This document shows, piece after piece, positions 26,620 through 35,290 of a DNA stretch of 64,000 bases. The notes under the pieces were generated by a model that saw only the letters and a list, made by a program, of their open reading frames with translations, searched no databases and was not told the DNA's origin. Position numbers and translations under genes: made by a program. Each line of letters opens with the position of its first letter. Position 1 is the stretch's first letter. Source of the DNA: Shimia sp. (GTDB taxonomy: Bacteria; Pseudomonadota; Alphaproteobacteria; Rhodobacterales; Rhodobacteraceae); NCBI RefSeq assembly GCF_022448905.1, contig NZ_JAKVCW010000004.1, forward strand, positions 124,001 to 188,000, written 5' to 3'.

Positions 26620-27305
26620 ACGCCAAGATAGCGGTCGGTCTCTTCCGGCCCCAAAGCGTCAAAACCACCGGTCCAGACCGTGCGCCCTTTTTCAAGGATC
26701 ACCGCACGGTCGGCCACCTGCCCCAACTCTTTCAGGGATTTGTCGATGGCTATGATCGCCATGCCGGTTTCGGCTTTGAGCTTGGCGACTGCTTCCCAAA
26801 TCTCCTGACGGATCACGGGTGCCAGCCCCTCGGTCGCCTCATCCAGAATAAGCAACTTCGGATTGGTCATCAGCGCCCTGCCAATCGCCAACATTTGCTG
26901 CTCTCCGCCAGAGAGCGACGCCGCGGACTGATCTCGCCGCTCTTCCAAGCGCGGGAACAACCGGCACACCGCCGCAAAGTCCCAAGCCCCTTTGCGGGCC
27001 GCCGCGATCAAGTTCTCATACACCGACAGATTTGCAAAACACCGGCGACCCTCGGGCACTAGGCCAATACCCAATCGCGCGGCCTTATAGGATGGCAAAC
27101 CGCCAATATCCTGCCCGCCAAACTGCACTGCGCCACCCGAATTCTTCAGCATCCGGCACATGACTTTTACGGTGGTGGTCTTGCCCATGCCGTTGCGCCC
27201 CATGAGCGCAAGCACTTCACCTTCGCCAACGCTCAACGACACTTCGAATAGCGCCTGACTGGGGCCATAAAATGCCGCGACATTTTTTAGCTCAATCAAA
27301 CTCAT
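26616..27305 (-). CDS. ABC transporter ATP-binding protein, LivF type (second importer)
   Basis: A 229-residue ATPase with Walker A GRNGMGKTTT, signature LSGGEQQML, Walker B LLILDEATEGLAP and the LivF-type end. It is the last gene of the second Liv operon; it starts with an ATGA overlap on the LivG-type gene. The Walker B region reads DEATEG instead of the commoner DEPTEG, which is seen in some LivF proteins. Confidence 0.92.
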   Translation of the reverse strand: MSLIELKNVAAFYGPSQALFEVSLSVGEGEVLALMGRNGMGKTTTVKVMCRMLKNSGGAVQFGGQDIGGLPSYKAARLGIGLVPEGRRCFANLSVYENLIAAARKGAWDFAAVCRLFPRLEERRDQSAASLSGGEQQMLAIGRALMTNPKLLILDEATEGLAPVIRQEIWEAVAKLKAETGMAIIAIDKSLKELGQVADRAVILEKGRTVWTGGFDALGPEETDRYLGV

Positions 27306-28057
27306 GCTGGCACCTCATCCCCCAGATAGGCCCGCCGGATTTCTGGATTCACTTTGATTTCCTCTGGTGTTCCTGTGGCAATCACTTCGCCATAAACCAA
27401 CACGCTAATCCGATCTGCCAGCGCAAAAACCGCGTCCATATCGTGCTCAATCAACAGAATGGGCGCCTCTTTGCGCAACTCTGTCAAAAGTCCAATCATC
27501 TGCTGCGCCCCTTCTAGGCCCAGGCCAGCCATCGGCTCATCCATCAAAAAGGCCTTTGGCTTCAAGGTCAGCGCAACCGCGACTTCCAATTGCCGCCGCT
27601 GCCCATGGCTCAAATCCGCCGTGCGTGTTGCTGCAAACTCCGCCAATCCAACCTGCGCCAAGGCCGCCTTCGCCGCCGACACAAGCTGCGCATCTTTCAT
27701 CACCGGCTTGAAAAACGACATCACATTGCCACGCTGCCCCAAGGCGCCAAGCACCGCATTTTGCAAAACCGTGTGCTCCATCGCCAAGGACGAGATCTGA
27801 AACGTCCGCCCAAGCCCTCTGCGCGCGCGCTCCGCTGAACCAACACCGGTTAGATCCTCATCCATCAGCCGCACTGTGCCGCTGTCAGAGGCCAAATGCC
27901 CGGTGATTTGCTGGATCAACGTCGACTTCCCTGCCCCATTGGGACCAATCAGCGCATGGATTTCCCCTTTGCGCAAATCCAGTGACACATCATTGGTGGC
28001 CTTCAGAGCGCCAAAACTTTTAAAAAGCCGCTCCGTACTCAACACCACATCAGTCAT
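27302..28057 (-). CDS. ABC transporter ATP-binding protein, LivG type (second importer)
   Basis: A 251-residue ATPase with Walker A GPNGAGKSTL, signature LSHGQRRQLEVA, Walker B AFLMDEPMAGLG and switch LIEHDMDAV. ATG 28057 (MTDVVLSTERLF) overlaps the end of the LivM-type gene by eight bases; a GTG- or ATG-initiated longer form from 28087 adds ten residues unlike the family. Forms the ATPase dimer with the LivF-type neighbour. Confidence 0.92.
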   Translation of the reverse strand: MTDVVLSTERLFKSFGALKATNDVSLDLRKGEIHALIGPNGAGKSTLIQQITGHLASDSGTVRLMDEDLTGVGSAERARRGLGRTFQISSLAMEHTVLQNAVLGALGQRGNVMSFFKPVMKDAQLVSAAKAALAQVGLAEFAATRTADLSHGQRRQLEVAVALTLKPKAFLMDEPMAGLGLEGAQQMIGLLTELRKEAPILLIEHDMDAVFALADRISVLVYGEVIATGTPEEIKVNPEIRRAYLGDEVPA

Positions 28058-29033
28058 GGGCTTTCTCCCGACCTGCAAGGGCACCAATCACGCCGCCTTT
28101 TGCAAAAAGCACGATGCCAAGCAGCAGCGCGCCCAGGTAAACGTGCCAAAACTCCGACAATCCGCCCAGCGTATGCTCCAGAAGGATAAAAATCATCGCG
28201 CCAATCACCGGCCCAAACAGCCGTCCAACGCCGCCAATAATAATGAAAATGATGATCTCCCCCGACATCTGCCAGCTCAGCATTGTCGGGCTGACAAAGC
28301 GGTTAAGATCCGCAAACAACGCGCCCGCCAGACCAGTCACCGCGCCGGAAATCACAAAGGCCACCAACCGCAGATGATAGGGTTTCAGACCTACGGACAA
28401 CACCCGTGTCTCATTCTGCCGCGCCGCGCTCAACGCCAGCCCAAAGGCTGATTTATGGATCGCATTCATCAGCAACAGGGCCAGACACAGGATCGCAAAA
28501 CACAAGCCAAAGAACTGCATTGGCACCAGCGTGTTCAGCCCCGGAAACTCATTGCGCACATAGATCGACAGACCATCCTCACCGCCGTAAGCCGGCCAGC
28601 TGATCGCGAAGTAGTAGATCATCTGCCCAAAGGCCAGGGTGATCATGATGAAATACACGCCCGAGGTCCGCAGGCTCAACGCCCCAATCGCCAGCGCGGC
28701 CAGAGCACTTGTCACCATCGCTACCAGCCAAATCACCGGCATCGATTTTGTGCCTTCGATCAGAAACGGTGCTTCCATGATTGGCGCGTAAGACTGCGCA
28801 TGGCTCGCCAGAATACCCATCGCATAGCCGCCAATGCCAAAGAACGCCGCGTGTCCCAGGCTCACCAAACCACCAGTCCCGAGCGCGAGATTCAACCCCA
28901 CGCCTGCCAGCGCAAAGATCGCGGCACGTGTCGCCAGTGTAATAATAAAAGGCTCATCCGCCATCAACGCCCAAAGTGGCACCCCAAGCAAAACCGCCAG
29001 CGCGGCCACATTGATCCAGGTTTCCCGTGTCAT
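28050..29033 (-). CDS. ABC transporter permease, LivM type (second importer)
   Basis: A 327-residue inner-membrane protein with about nine hydrophobic segments and the LivM signature GLNLALGTGGLVSLGHAAFF near residue 50 and IGGVGRLFGPVIGA near the C-terminus. ATG 29033 is used: it follows the LivH stop by one base and has a GGGGTGG stretch six bases upstream. An in-frame ATG at 29048 is possible but would overlap the ribosome-binding site. Confidence 0.91.
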   Translation of the reverse strand: MTRETWINVAALAVLLGVPLWALMADEPFIITLATRAAIFALAGVGLNLALGTGGLVSLGHAAFFGIGGYAMGILASHAQSYAPIMEAPFLIEGTKSMPVIWLVAMVTSALAALAIGALSLRTSGVYFIMITLAFGQMIYYFAISWPAYGGEDGLSIYVRNEFPGLNTLVPMQFFGLCFAILCLALLLMNAIHKSAFGLALSAARQNETRVLSVGLKPYHLRLVAFVISGAVTGLAGALFADLNRFVSPTMLSWQMSGEIIIFIIIGGVGRLFGPVIGAMIFILLEHTLGGLSEFWHVYLGALLLGIVLFAKGGVIGALAGREKAHD

Positions 29034-29034
29034 C

Positions 29035-29961
29035 TCACGCCACCCCATATAGTCCGCGGGGACGGAACACCAAAACGCCCGCCATTAGGATGTAAATCAG
29101 CATCGACGCTAGCGCCGACCCCACCGACACCGCCGCCGATGGTTCAAGGAACAATGCGAAGATTTGCGGAAGCAAAAACCGCCCCATTGTGTCTGTGATC
29201 CCCACCAGCAAGGCGCCAACAAATGCCCCTTTTATCGAGCCAATGCCACCAATCACAATCACCACGAAGGCCAGGATCAGAACCGGTTCGCCCATGCCCA
29301 CTTGCACCGACTGGATCGCACCCACCAAAGCCCCGGCAAAACCGGCCAACGCCGCGCCAAGCGCAAAGACAAATGTGTAAAGCTTGGCAATGTCCACGCC
29401 CAGGGCGGCAATCATCTCCCGATCGGCTTCACCCGCACGGATACGGATGCCCACCCGCGTGCGATTGATCAGGGCAAACATGCCAACCGCCACCAAGAGG
29501 CCAATAACGATAATGGACAGTCGGTACGCAGGGTACTCGATCCCGCCCGGCAAGGTCACCGGACCTGCCAACATCGGAGGCACATCCAGGAACAAGGGGA
29601 ACGACCCAAACATCCAGCGCGTGCCCTCGGAAAAGATCAGGATCAACGCAAAAGTCGCCAGCACTTGATCCAGATGGTCCCGGTCGTACAAGCGCCGAAT
29701 GATGGTCAGTTCAATGAGCGCCCCAGCCAGTGCCGCCGCCGCCAAAGACGCCATCAAGGCCAGCACAAAGGAGCCGGTTGCGGCCGCCACAGCTGCAGCG
29801 GCAAAAGCGCCAATCATATAAAGCGACCCATGCGCCAGATTGATCAGCCCCATGACGCCAAAGACCAAAGTCAGGCCCGCGCTCATGAGAAACAGCATCA
29901 CGCCAAACTGTAGCCCGTTTAGCATCTGCTCTATGAATAGTAGTGTTGTCATTGCCCTCAT
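29035..29961 (-). CDS. ABC transporter permease, LivH type (second importer)
   Basis: A 308-residue polytopic membrane protein with the LivH signature LTLVFGVMGLINLAHGSLYM near residue 30 and VIVIGGIGSIKGAFVGALLVG near 240. In-frame ATG codons at 29961 and 29952 are both possible starts; GAGGG lies between them. It follows the binding-protein gene with a 141-base gap that holds a stable hairpin. Confidence 0.91.
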   Translation of the reverse strand: MRAMTTLLFIEQMLNGLQFGVMLFLMSAGLTLVFGVMGLINLAHGSLYMIGAFAAAAVAAATGSFVLALMASLAAAALAGALIELTIIRRLYDRDHLDQVLATFALILIFSEGTRWMFGSFPLFLDVPPMLAGPVTLPGGIEYPAYRLSIIVIGLLVAVGMFALINRTRVGIRIRAGEADREMIAALGVDIAKLYTFVFALGAALAGFAGALVGAIQSVQVGMGEPVLILAFVVIVIGGIGSIKGAFVGALLVGITDTMGRFLLPQIFALFLEPSAAVSVGSALASMLIYILMAGVLVFRPRGLYGVA

Positions 29962-30072
29962 TCAGTGCCAAAGCGGCACCCCTCCGCCAAAAGATCAGCG
30001 CAGAAAAGATAGTTTATTCAGGATATTGAAGACTGAACATCATGCACCTACCCCGCCAAGATGCATGGAGGT

Positions 30073-30093
30073 GGGAAGGCCCGAAGGCCTCCC
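30073..30093 (-). promoter_or_regulatory. Intercistronic hairpin with UUCG loop between binding-protein and permease genes
   Basis: Read on the minus strand, GGGAGGCC pairs with GGCCTTCCC across a TTCG loop closed by C-G, with one bulged base. C(UUCG)G loops are exceptionally stable in RNA. No U-run follows, so partial attenuation or 3' end protection of the binding-protein mRNA is more likely than full termination. The first Liv operon has a stem-loop at the same place. Confidence 0.6.
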
Positions 30094-30102
30094 CGAAGTC
30101 AC

Positions 30103-31236
30103 TTACATCTTGCAGTCTGCCGCATAGGCATCCGCGTGGTTGCTCAGGCCAGTCGCAATGATCTTGTTGGTGTAAACGTCACCTTCCTTGATCACTTCGC
30201 GTACATAGATGTCCTGAACCGGATGGTGGTTGTCACCAAAGGCAAAGTCGCCGCGCACAGAGTCAAACTCCGCCGCTTTCAGCGCAGCACGGAACGCATC
30301 TGCGTCGGCCACATCCGCCTTGCCCATCGCAGAGATTAGCAGGTTGGCGGTGTCAAAGCCTTGCGACGCATAGAGCGACGGCAAACGGCCATACTCAGCC
30401 TGGAATGTTTCCACAAATGCCGCGTTGGTGGCGTTGTCGATGTCCTTGTTCCACTGGCTGGTGTTTTTCACACCCATCGCCGCGTCACCCACCGCTTGCA
30501 GGATACCCTGATCAAAGCTGAACGCCGGCCCCACCAATGGCAGGTCCACACCACTGGCCGCATATTGTTTCAGGAAGGAAATCCCCATGCCGCCCGGCAG
30601 GAAGAAATACACGCTGTCAGCACCGGACGCACGGATCTGAGCGATTTCGGCGGCGTAGTCAGTCTGCCCCAGCTTGGTGTACAACTCGCCAGCCAATTCA
30701 CCATCAAAGAAGCGTTTGTAACCCGTCAGCGCGTCTTTGCCCGCCGGATAGTTTGGCGCGAGGATGAAGCTGTTCTTCAGACCGCTATCGTTGGCATATG
30801 CGCCAGCAGCTTCGTGCAAGTTGTCGTTCTGCCATGCGACATTGAAGTAGTTCGGATGACAGCCCTTGCCCGCAAGTGGCGATGGGCCCGCATTGGGCGA
30901 CAGGTAGAATTTTCCCTGCGCCGTCGCGGCTGGCACCACGGCCATGGCGAGGTTGGACCAGATGATGCCGGTCAGCACGTCGACTTTTTCAGACTGGATC
31001 ATTTTGTCGGCCAATTGCACCGCGATGTCCGGCTTGCGCTGATCGTCCTCGATCACAACTTCCAGATCATCCCGGCCCGCCTGCTTCACGGCCAGCATGA
31101 AGCCATCGCGCACGTCGATGCCCAAACCTGCGCCGCCGCCGGACAGTGTGGTGATCATTCCAACTTTCACATCCGCCTGCGCTGTTGCGCCTGCCAATGC
31201 CATTGCCGCGGCCAGCGCCGCACTCCGCAACTTCAT
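30103..31236 (-). CDS. ABC transporter substrate-binding protein, Peripla_BP_6 type (second importer)
   Basis: A 377-residue periplasmic binding protein. It has a Sec signal peptide (KLRSAALAAAMALAGATAQA, cleavage before DVKVG), then VKVGMITTLSGGGAGLGIDVRDG as in Leu/Ile/Val-family binding proteins, and a cysteine pair in GKGCHPNYFN and the C-terminal YAADCKM that may form a disulfide. GGGAG lies seven bases before ATG 31236. First gene of the second Liv operon; with gcdH and the CoA-transferase nearby the ligand may be glutarate or a precursor, which is inference. An AT-rich region with inverted repeats lies upstream. Confidence 0.9.
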   Translation of the reverse strand: MKLRSAALAAAMALAGATAQADVKVGMITTLSGGGAGLGIDVRDGFMLAVKQAGRDDLEVVIEDDQRKPDIAVQLADKMIQSEKVDVLTGIIWSNLAMAVVPAATAQGKFYLSPNAGPSPLAGKGCHPNYFNVAWQNDNLHEAAGAYANDSGLKNSFILAPNYPAGKDALTGYKRFFDGELAGELYTKLGQTDYAAEIAQIRASGADSVYFFLPGGMGISFLKQYAASGVDLPLVGPAFSFDQGILQAVGDAAMGVKNTSQWNKDIDNATNAAFVETFQAEYGRLPSLYASQGFDTANLLISAMGKADVADADAFRAALKAAEFDSVRGDFAFGDNHHPVQDIYVREVIKEGDVYTNKIIATGLSNHADAYAADCKM

Positions 31237-31319
31237 TTTGTCGCTCCCTGGTTCTTTGTCTTTTCAATAGGAACCTTGGGCGTTCTGAGGGGCGTCCGTC
31301 AATAAGCTGGAGAAATTTT

Positions 31320-31370
31320 TTTTAAGCTTAAAATATCTTCAAGCATAAAAGGTATTTTTTCGTACCTTTT
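31320..31370. promoter_or_regulatory. Nested inverted repeats upstream of the second binding-protein gene (probable operator)
   Basis: Two symmetrical elements sit in an AT-rich island 84-134 bases before the start at 31236. TTTTAAGCTT (31320-31329) and AAGCATAAAA (31341-31350) are inverted copies with one mismatch, 11 bases apart. AAAAGGTA (31347-31354) and TACCTTTT (31363-31370) are perfect inverted copies, 8 bases apart. The size and spacing fit binding of a dimeric regulator, for example the XRE-cupin protein of this cluster. Confidence 0.6.
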
Positions 31371-31499
31371 CCGGAAGATGTAAGCAGACCTTAAATCTCA
31401 GAAAACAGCCAGCTTAGAAATTCTCTGCCGGCGCACTAAACTTAAACATGTGCTCAAGGACCTCGGATCAAGCGTCTGAACAGCCTTTCACACGTCCAA

Positions 31500-31528
31500 A
31501 AGAAAACGCCGGGGTCTCCCCCCGGCGC
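31500..31528 (-). terminator. Intrinsic terminator of rne
   Basis: On the minus strand CGCCGGGG and CCCCGGCG (31520-31527 and 31507-31514) form a perfect eight-base GC stem with a five-base loop, followed directly by TTTTCT (31506-31501). It lies just after the rne stop codon at 31536. Confidence 0.85.
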
Positions 31529-31535
31529 TTCCAAC

Positions 31536-34500
31536 TTACTTACCGCGTGACCACCAGCCGCGCCGCTTTGGCTTGGGTGGGGCTGCCGGTTCCGGCTCGG
31601 CCACCGCAACTTCGGTGACAGGTTCACCTTCGGCTTCCACTGGTGCCTCGGCGTCTGCTGCTGGGGCTTCAGCCTCTTCAGCTGCCGGTTCAGGAGCTGC
31701 CACTTCCGCAGCGGTTTCCGTTTCCGGCTCAGAGACAATTAGCTCAGCAACGTCCGCAGCCTCAGATTGCACTACTTCGGTCACAGGCTCCTGCGCTTCC
31801 ACAGGCTCAGCTTCCGCGGCGTCCGCCGCAGGCGCCTCATCAGCGGCGTCCTCAGCACTCACCTCTTCCGATGCGGCCTCAGACTTCTTGCCGCGAGACC
31901 GGCTACGACGGCTCCGGCTGCGCTTCTTGGGTTTCTCTTCACCCTCCGCGGCCTCTTCTGCTGGCCTATCGTCGCCCCCCTCAGAGGCGTCTCCCTCTTC
32001 AATTGGATCGGCATCGCCTTCAGAAGATGTATCACCAGACGCGTCACCTTCGCCATTCTCGCCATTGCCCCGACGACGACGGCGGCGACGACGGCGTTTC
32101 TTCGGCTTGGCTTCGCCTTCCTCGCTTTCGGTTTTTTCTTCCGAAATCACTTCGGCGTCTTCCACGTCCGCATCATCAATCGCGTCCATGATCGAGATGT
32201 CACCGGACACAACCGGCGCCTCTGGCGCTGACACAACACGGGTCGCTGTCTTGAACTTCTCGATCGAGAAGTCAGGAGACACCAGATGTGGATCGGCTTC
32301 GATACGCACAGACAAGCCATAGCGCGCTTCGATCTGCGCCACATGCTCACGCTTCTGGTTCATTAGGTAGTTCACGATGGCCACTGGCGCTTTCACCAGA
32401 ACCTCGCGAGACCGGCCACGCGTGCCTTCTTCTTCAATCTGACGCAGGATCGAAAGCGCCAGGTTGTCATCAGAGCGGATCAAACCAGTGCCGTGACACG
32501 CTGGACACGGCTGGGTGGTCGCCTCGATCATACCAGGACGCAGACGCTGACGGCTCATTTCCATCAGACCAAAGCCTGAGATCCGGCCCACCTGAATGCG
32601 CGCCCGATCGGTCTTCAGCTTGTCCTTCATGCGCTTTTCAACAGCGGTGTTGTTTTTGCGCTCGTCCATGTCGATGAAGTCGATCACGATCAGACCGGCA
32701 AGGTCACGCAGACGCAGCTGGCGTGCCACTTCTTCGGCTGCTTCCAGGTTGGTCTTCAGCGCGGTCTCTTCAATCGAACCTTCCTTAGTGGCCCGACCGG
32801 AGTTCACGTCAATCGCCACCAGCGCTTCGGTCACACCAATCACGATGTAACCACCGGATTTCAGCTGCACCGTCGGGTTGAACATGCCGGACAGGTAGCT
32901 CTCCACCTGATAACGCGCCAGCAATGGCAGGCTGTCCTGATACCGTTTCACGTTTTTGGCGTGGGATGGCATGATCATCTTCATGAAGTCTTTGGCAATG
33001 CGGTAGCCGCGCTCACCTTCCACCAGAACCTCGTCAATCTCACGCGAATACAGATCGCGGATCGAGCGTTTGATCAGGTCGCCTTCTTCATAGATTTTGG
33101 CTGGCGCCGTCGACTTGAGTGTAAGCTCGCGAATCTGCTCCCACAGGCGCTGCAAATACTCATAGTCGCGCTTAATCTCAGACTTGGTGCGCTTCGCTCC
33201 AGCCGTACGCACAATCAACCCTGCGCCCTGCGGCACATCAATCTCGTTGGAGATTTCTTTGAGCTTCTTGCGGTCCGCCGCATTGGTGATCTTGCGAGAA
33301 ATGCCACCACCACGCGCGGTGTTTGGCATCAGAACACAATAACGACCAGCCAGCGACAGATAGGTGGTCAGCGCCGCGCCTTTGTTGCCGCGCTCTTCTT
33401 TCACCACCTGCACCAGCATGATCTGGCGCACTTTGATCACTTCTTGAATCTTGTAGCGACGCGGACGCGGCTTGCGCGGCGGACGAATATCCTCGCTGTC
33501 GTCTTCATCTGCGACAGATTCAATGCTCTCGTCTTTCTCAGACGCCTCGGAGCGCTTGCCACGACGACGGGAGCGACGACGGCCAGATTTCTTGCCCGTG
33601 TCTTCGTCATCCGAGGAAGCTTCAGAGTCCGCATCGGCATCCGCATCATCGGCACCATCTGCTGCTTCTGCATCAGCTTCCGGAGCGGCGTCAGCAACCG
33701 TTTCCTCTTCCTGAGCGGCGCTTTCAGAGGCTTCTTCAGAACTATCCGCCGCATCACCGGCCACTTCAGGCTCTTCAGCGGCAGGCTCTACTTCCTCAAC
33801 TTGAGCGGTTTCTGCCTCTGCATCTTCCGGCGCCTCTTCCACGGCACTTTCTTCTACAGGCTCTACCTCAGAATCCGCATTTTCGTCACTTTCCGGCGCA
33901 GCCGCTTCGGTCTCTTCGACAGCCTCTTCCACCGCAACGTCGGCTTCTGCAGCGTCGTCGCCTTCCGGCGCAGCGCTGGCCTCGGTTTCAGTTTCTTCAC
34001 CGGTTTCCGGGTCTTTGCTGACCACAGCGTCTTCACCTTCGGTGTTGGCTGCGATGGTCTTTGGACCTTCGTCTTTGTCCCCACCGTCCTCAGACGTTTC
34101 CTCAGCGGCAGCGTCCACAGGCTCTTCTGCGTCCGCAGTGTCTTCTGGTTCAGCGGCCTCGGAGTCCTCTGAGGTTTCGCCTTCCGCTACCGGCGCTTCC
34201 TCTGCAGCCTCTTCCTCAGCAACCTCTTCGGCCTCTGCTGACGCAACCCCAGCCGCTTCGGCGTCAACCTCAGCTTCGGCATCTGCTTCAGGCGCTTCTG
34301 CTTCTGCAGGCTCTTCAACTGGTGTTTCTTCCACCAGTTCCATCGGCGACAGGCCTTCGTCCTCGTCACCACCGGCATCTTCCACCAAATCAATGGTTTC
34401 CATGCCGGAGATTTCGGCAACCGGCTCTTCGGATGTCGCCTCAACCGCCGCGGTCTCGGCTGCCTCAGTGGCCACCTGATCCTCGGACTTCTTCTTGCGA

Positions 34501-34856
34501 GAGCGCGACCGACGGGACCGCGACTTTGGCTTTTCTTCTTCCTCGTCGCGCGCTTTCAGAGACTCGGCATAGGCCCGCTCTTCTTCCATAAGCGCCTCGC
34601 GATCCGCCACAGGGATCTGATAATAATCCGGGTGAATTTCCGAAAACGCCAAGAAGCCATGGCGGTTTCCGCCATAGTCCACGAAGGCCGCCTGCAGCGA
34701 CGGCTCAACCCGAGTTACTTTTGCGAGATAGATGTTGCCAGCAAGCTGGCGCTTGTTTTCGGATTCAAAGTCGAACTCCTCAACCTTGTTTCCGTCCACC
34801 ACCACAACGCGGGTTTCTTCCGCGTGGGTGGCATCGATGAGCATTTTCTTAGCCAT
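31536..34856 (-). CDS. rne: Ribonuclease E
   Basis: RNase E is the essential endoribonuclease that starts mRNA decay and matures stable RNAs. The 1106-residue protein begins MAKKMLIDATHAEETRVVV and has the S1 half-domain NIYLAKVTRVEPSLQAAFVD. The S1 domain is then interrupted by about 350 residues rich in Glu, Ala and Asp with Arg/Ser/Lys patches, and resumes at YKIQEVIKVRQIMLVQV and EERGNKGAALTTYLSLAG. The catalytic DNase I-like core (IVIDFIDMDERKNN) and the zinc-link CPACHGTGLI are present. The C-terminal third is disordered, acidic with a run of nine or ten basic residues (KPKKRRRRRRRRRG) and ends in an aromatic/basic tail RRGWWSRGK. ATG 34856 is chosen over 34871. Confidence 0.95.
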   Translation of the reverse strand: MAKKMLIDATHAEETRVVVVDGNKVEEFDFESENKRQLAGNIYLAKVTRVEPSLQAAFVDYGGNRHGFLAFSEIHPDYYQIPVADREALMEEERAYAESLKARDEEEEKPKSRSRRSRSRKKKSEDQVATEAAETAAVEATSEEPVAEISGMETIDLVEDAGGDEDEGLSPMELVEETPVEEPAEAEAPEADAEAEVDAEAAGVASAEAEEVAEEEAAEEAPVAEGETSEDSEAAEPEDTADAEEPVDAAAEETSEDGGDKDEGPKTIAANTEGEDAVVSKDPETGEETETEASAAPEGDDAAEADVAVEEAVEETEAAAPESDENADSEVEPVEESAVEEAPEDAEAETAQVEEVEPAAEEPEVAGDAADSSEEASESAAQEEETVADAAPEADAEAADGADDADADADSEASSDDEDTGKKSGRRRSRRRGKRSEASEKDESIESVADEDDSEDIRPPRKPRPRRYKIQEVIKVRQIMLVQVVKEERGNKGAALTTYLSLAGRYCVLMPNTARGGGISRKITNAADRKKLKEISNEIDVPQGAGLIVRTAGAKRTKSEIKRDYEYLQRLWEQIRELTLKSTAPAKIYEEGDLIKRSIRDLYSREIDEVLVEGERGYRIAKDFMKMIMPSHAKNVKRYQDSLPLLARYQVESYLSGMFNPTVQLKSGGYIVIGVTEALVAIDVNSGRATKEGSIEETALKTNLEAAEEVARQLRLRDLAGLIVIDFIDMDERKNNTAVEKRMKDKLKTDRARIQVGRISGFGLMEMSRQRLRPGMIEATTQPCPACHGTGLIRSDDNLALSILRQIEEEGTRGRSREVLVKAPVAIVNYLMNQKREHVAQIEARYGLSVRIEADPHLVSPDFSIEKFKTATRVVSAPEAPVVSGDISIMDAIDDADVEDAEVISEEKTESEEGEAKPKKRRRRRRRRRGNGENGEGDASGDTSSEGDADPIEEGDASEGGDDRPAEEAAEGEEKPKKRSRSRRSRSRGKKSEAASEEVSAEDAADEAPAADAAEAEPVEAQEPVTEVVQSEAADVAELIVSEPETETAAEVAAPEPAAEEAEAPAADAEAPVEAEGEPVTEVAVAEPEPAAPPKPKRRGWWSRGK

Positions 34857-35290
34857 GTTATCCGTTTGCACCCGCGCAAGCGCCGCGCCCCTCCCGGGGG
34901 ATCGGGTCGATGAACTTGTCTGGGGTGTCTTGTCTGAGCGAGGGGATGCGCGCCGCCGATGGGGCCGCTTGCGGTCCCTGCTCGGTCTCTCAAATTACTC
35001 GCGCGCTTCATCGCGTTTCTTCTCCGACGCGGCAATCGGTGTGTCCGAGCCTGCGCCTGTTACATGCCCTCCGCCATGGCGGTGCGGGCGTCTCTACTGG
35101 TTCATTTTCATGAACCCAATCGGTCTGAGTATTGTGCCCGGCCCTCTGCCCCTCGGGGTCCTGTTGGGCCACCTGATACGCAACACTCAGCGAAACTCAT
35201 CACGGCGCGCAAAGCCTGCGCAGACCGTTCCCCCACATAAAACCACTCCTGTGGAAAACACAATGGGGAATCGTCTGACGGATACCTGGC
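34857..35290 (-). promoter_or_regulatory. Long structured 5' leader/promoter region of rne
   Basis: No gene is seen in these 434 bases before rne. The region is full of potential stems: CCCCCGGGAGGGG close to the start codon, CCGCCATGGCGG around 35070, the perfect hairpin GGTTCAT-TTTC-ATGAACC at 35099-35116, and GGCC/GGGCC arms around 35140-35170. RNase E controls its own mRNA through a long 5' untranslated region in E. coli, so a comparable autoregulatory leader is plausible here. Promoter boxes could not be fixed. Confidence 0.5.

Noticed and set aside
33000..34480. Ser/Ala-rich and Leu/Pro-rich open frames opposite rne that look repetitive.
   Set aside because: They are the complement of the Glu/Ala-rich insert of RNase E; the repetitiveness comes from its codons.
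31536..34856. Frameshift or low-complexity assembly artefact in the repetitive acidic region of rne.
   Set aside because: The frame stays open throughout and the S1 domain resumes correctly on the far side, so the insert is genuine.
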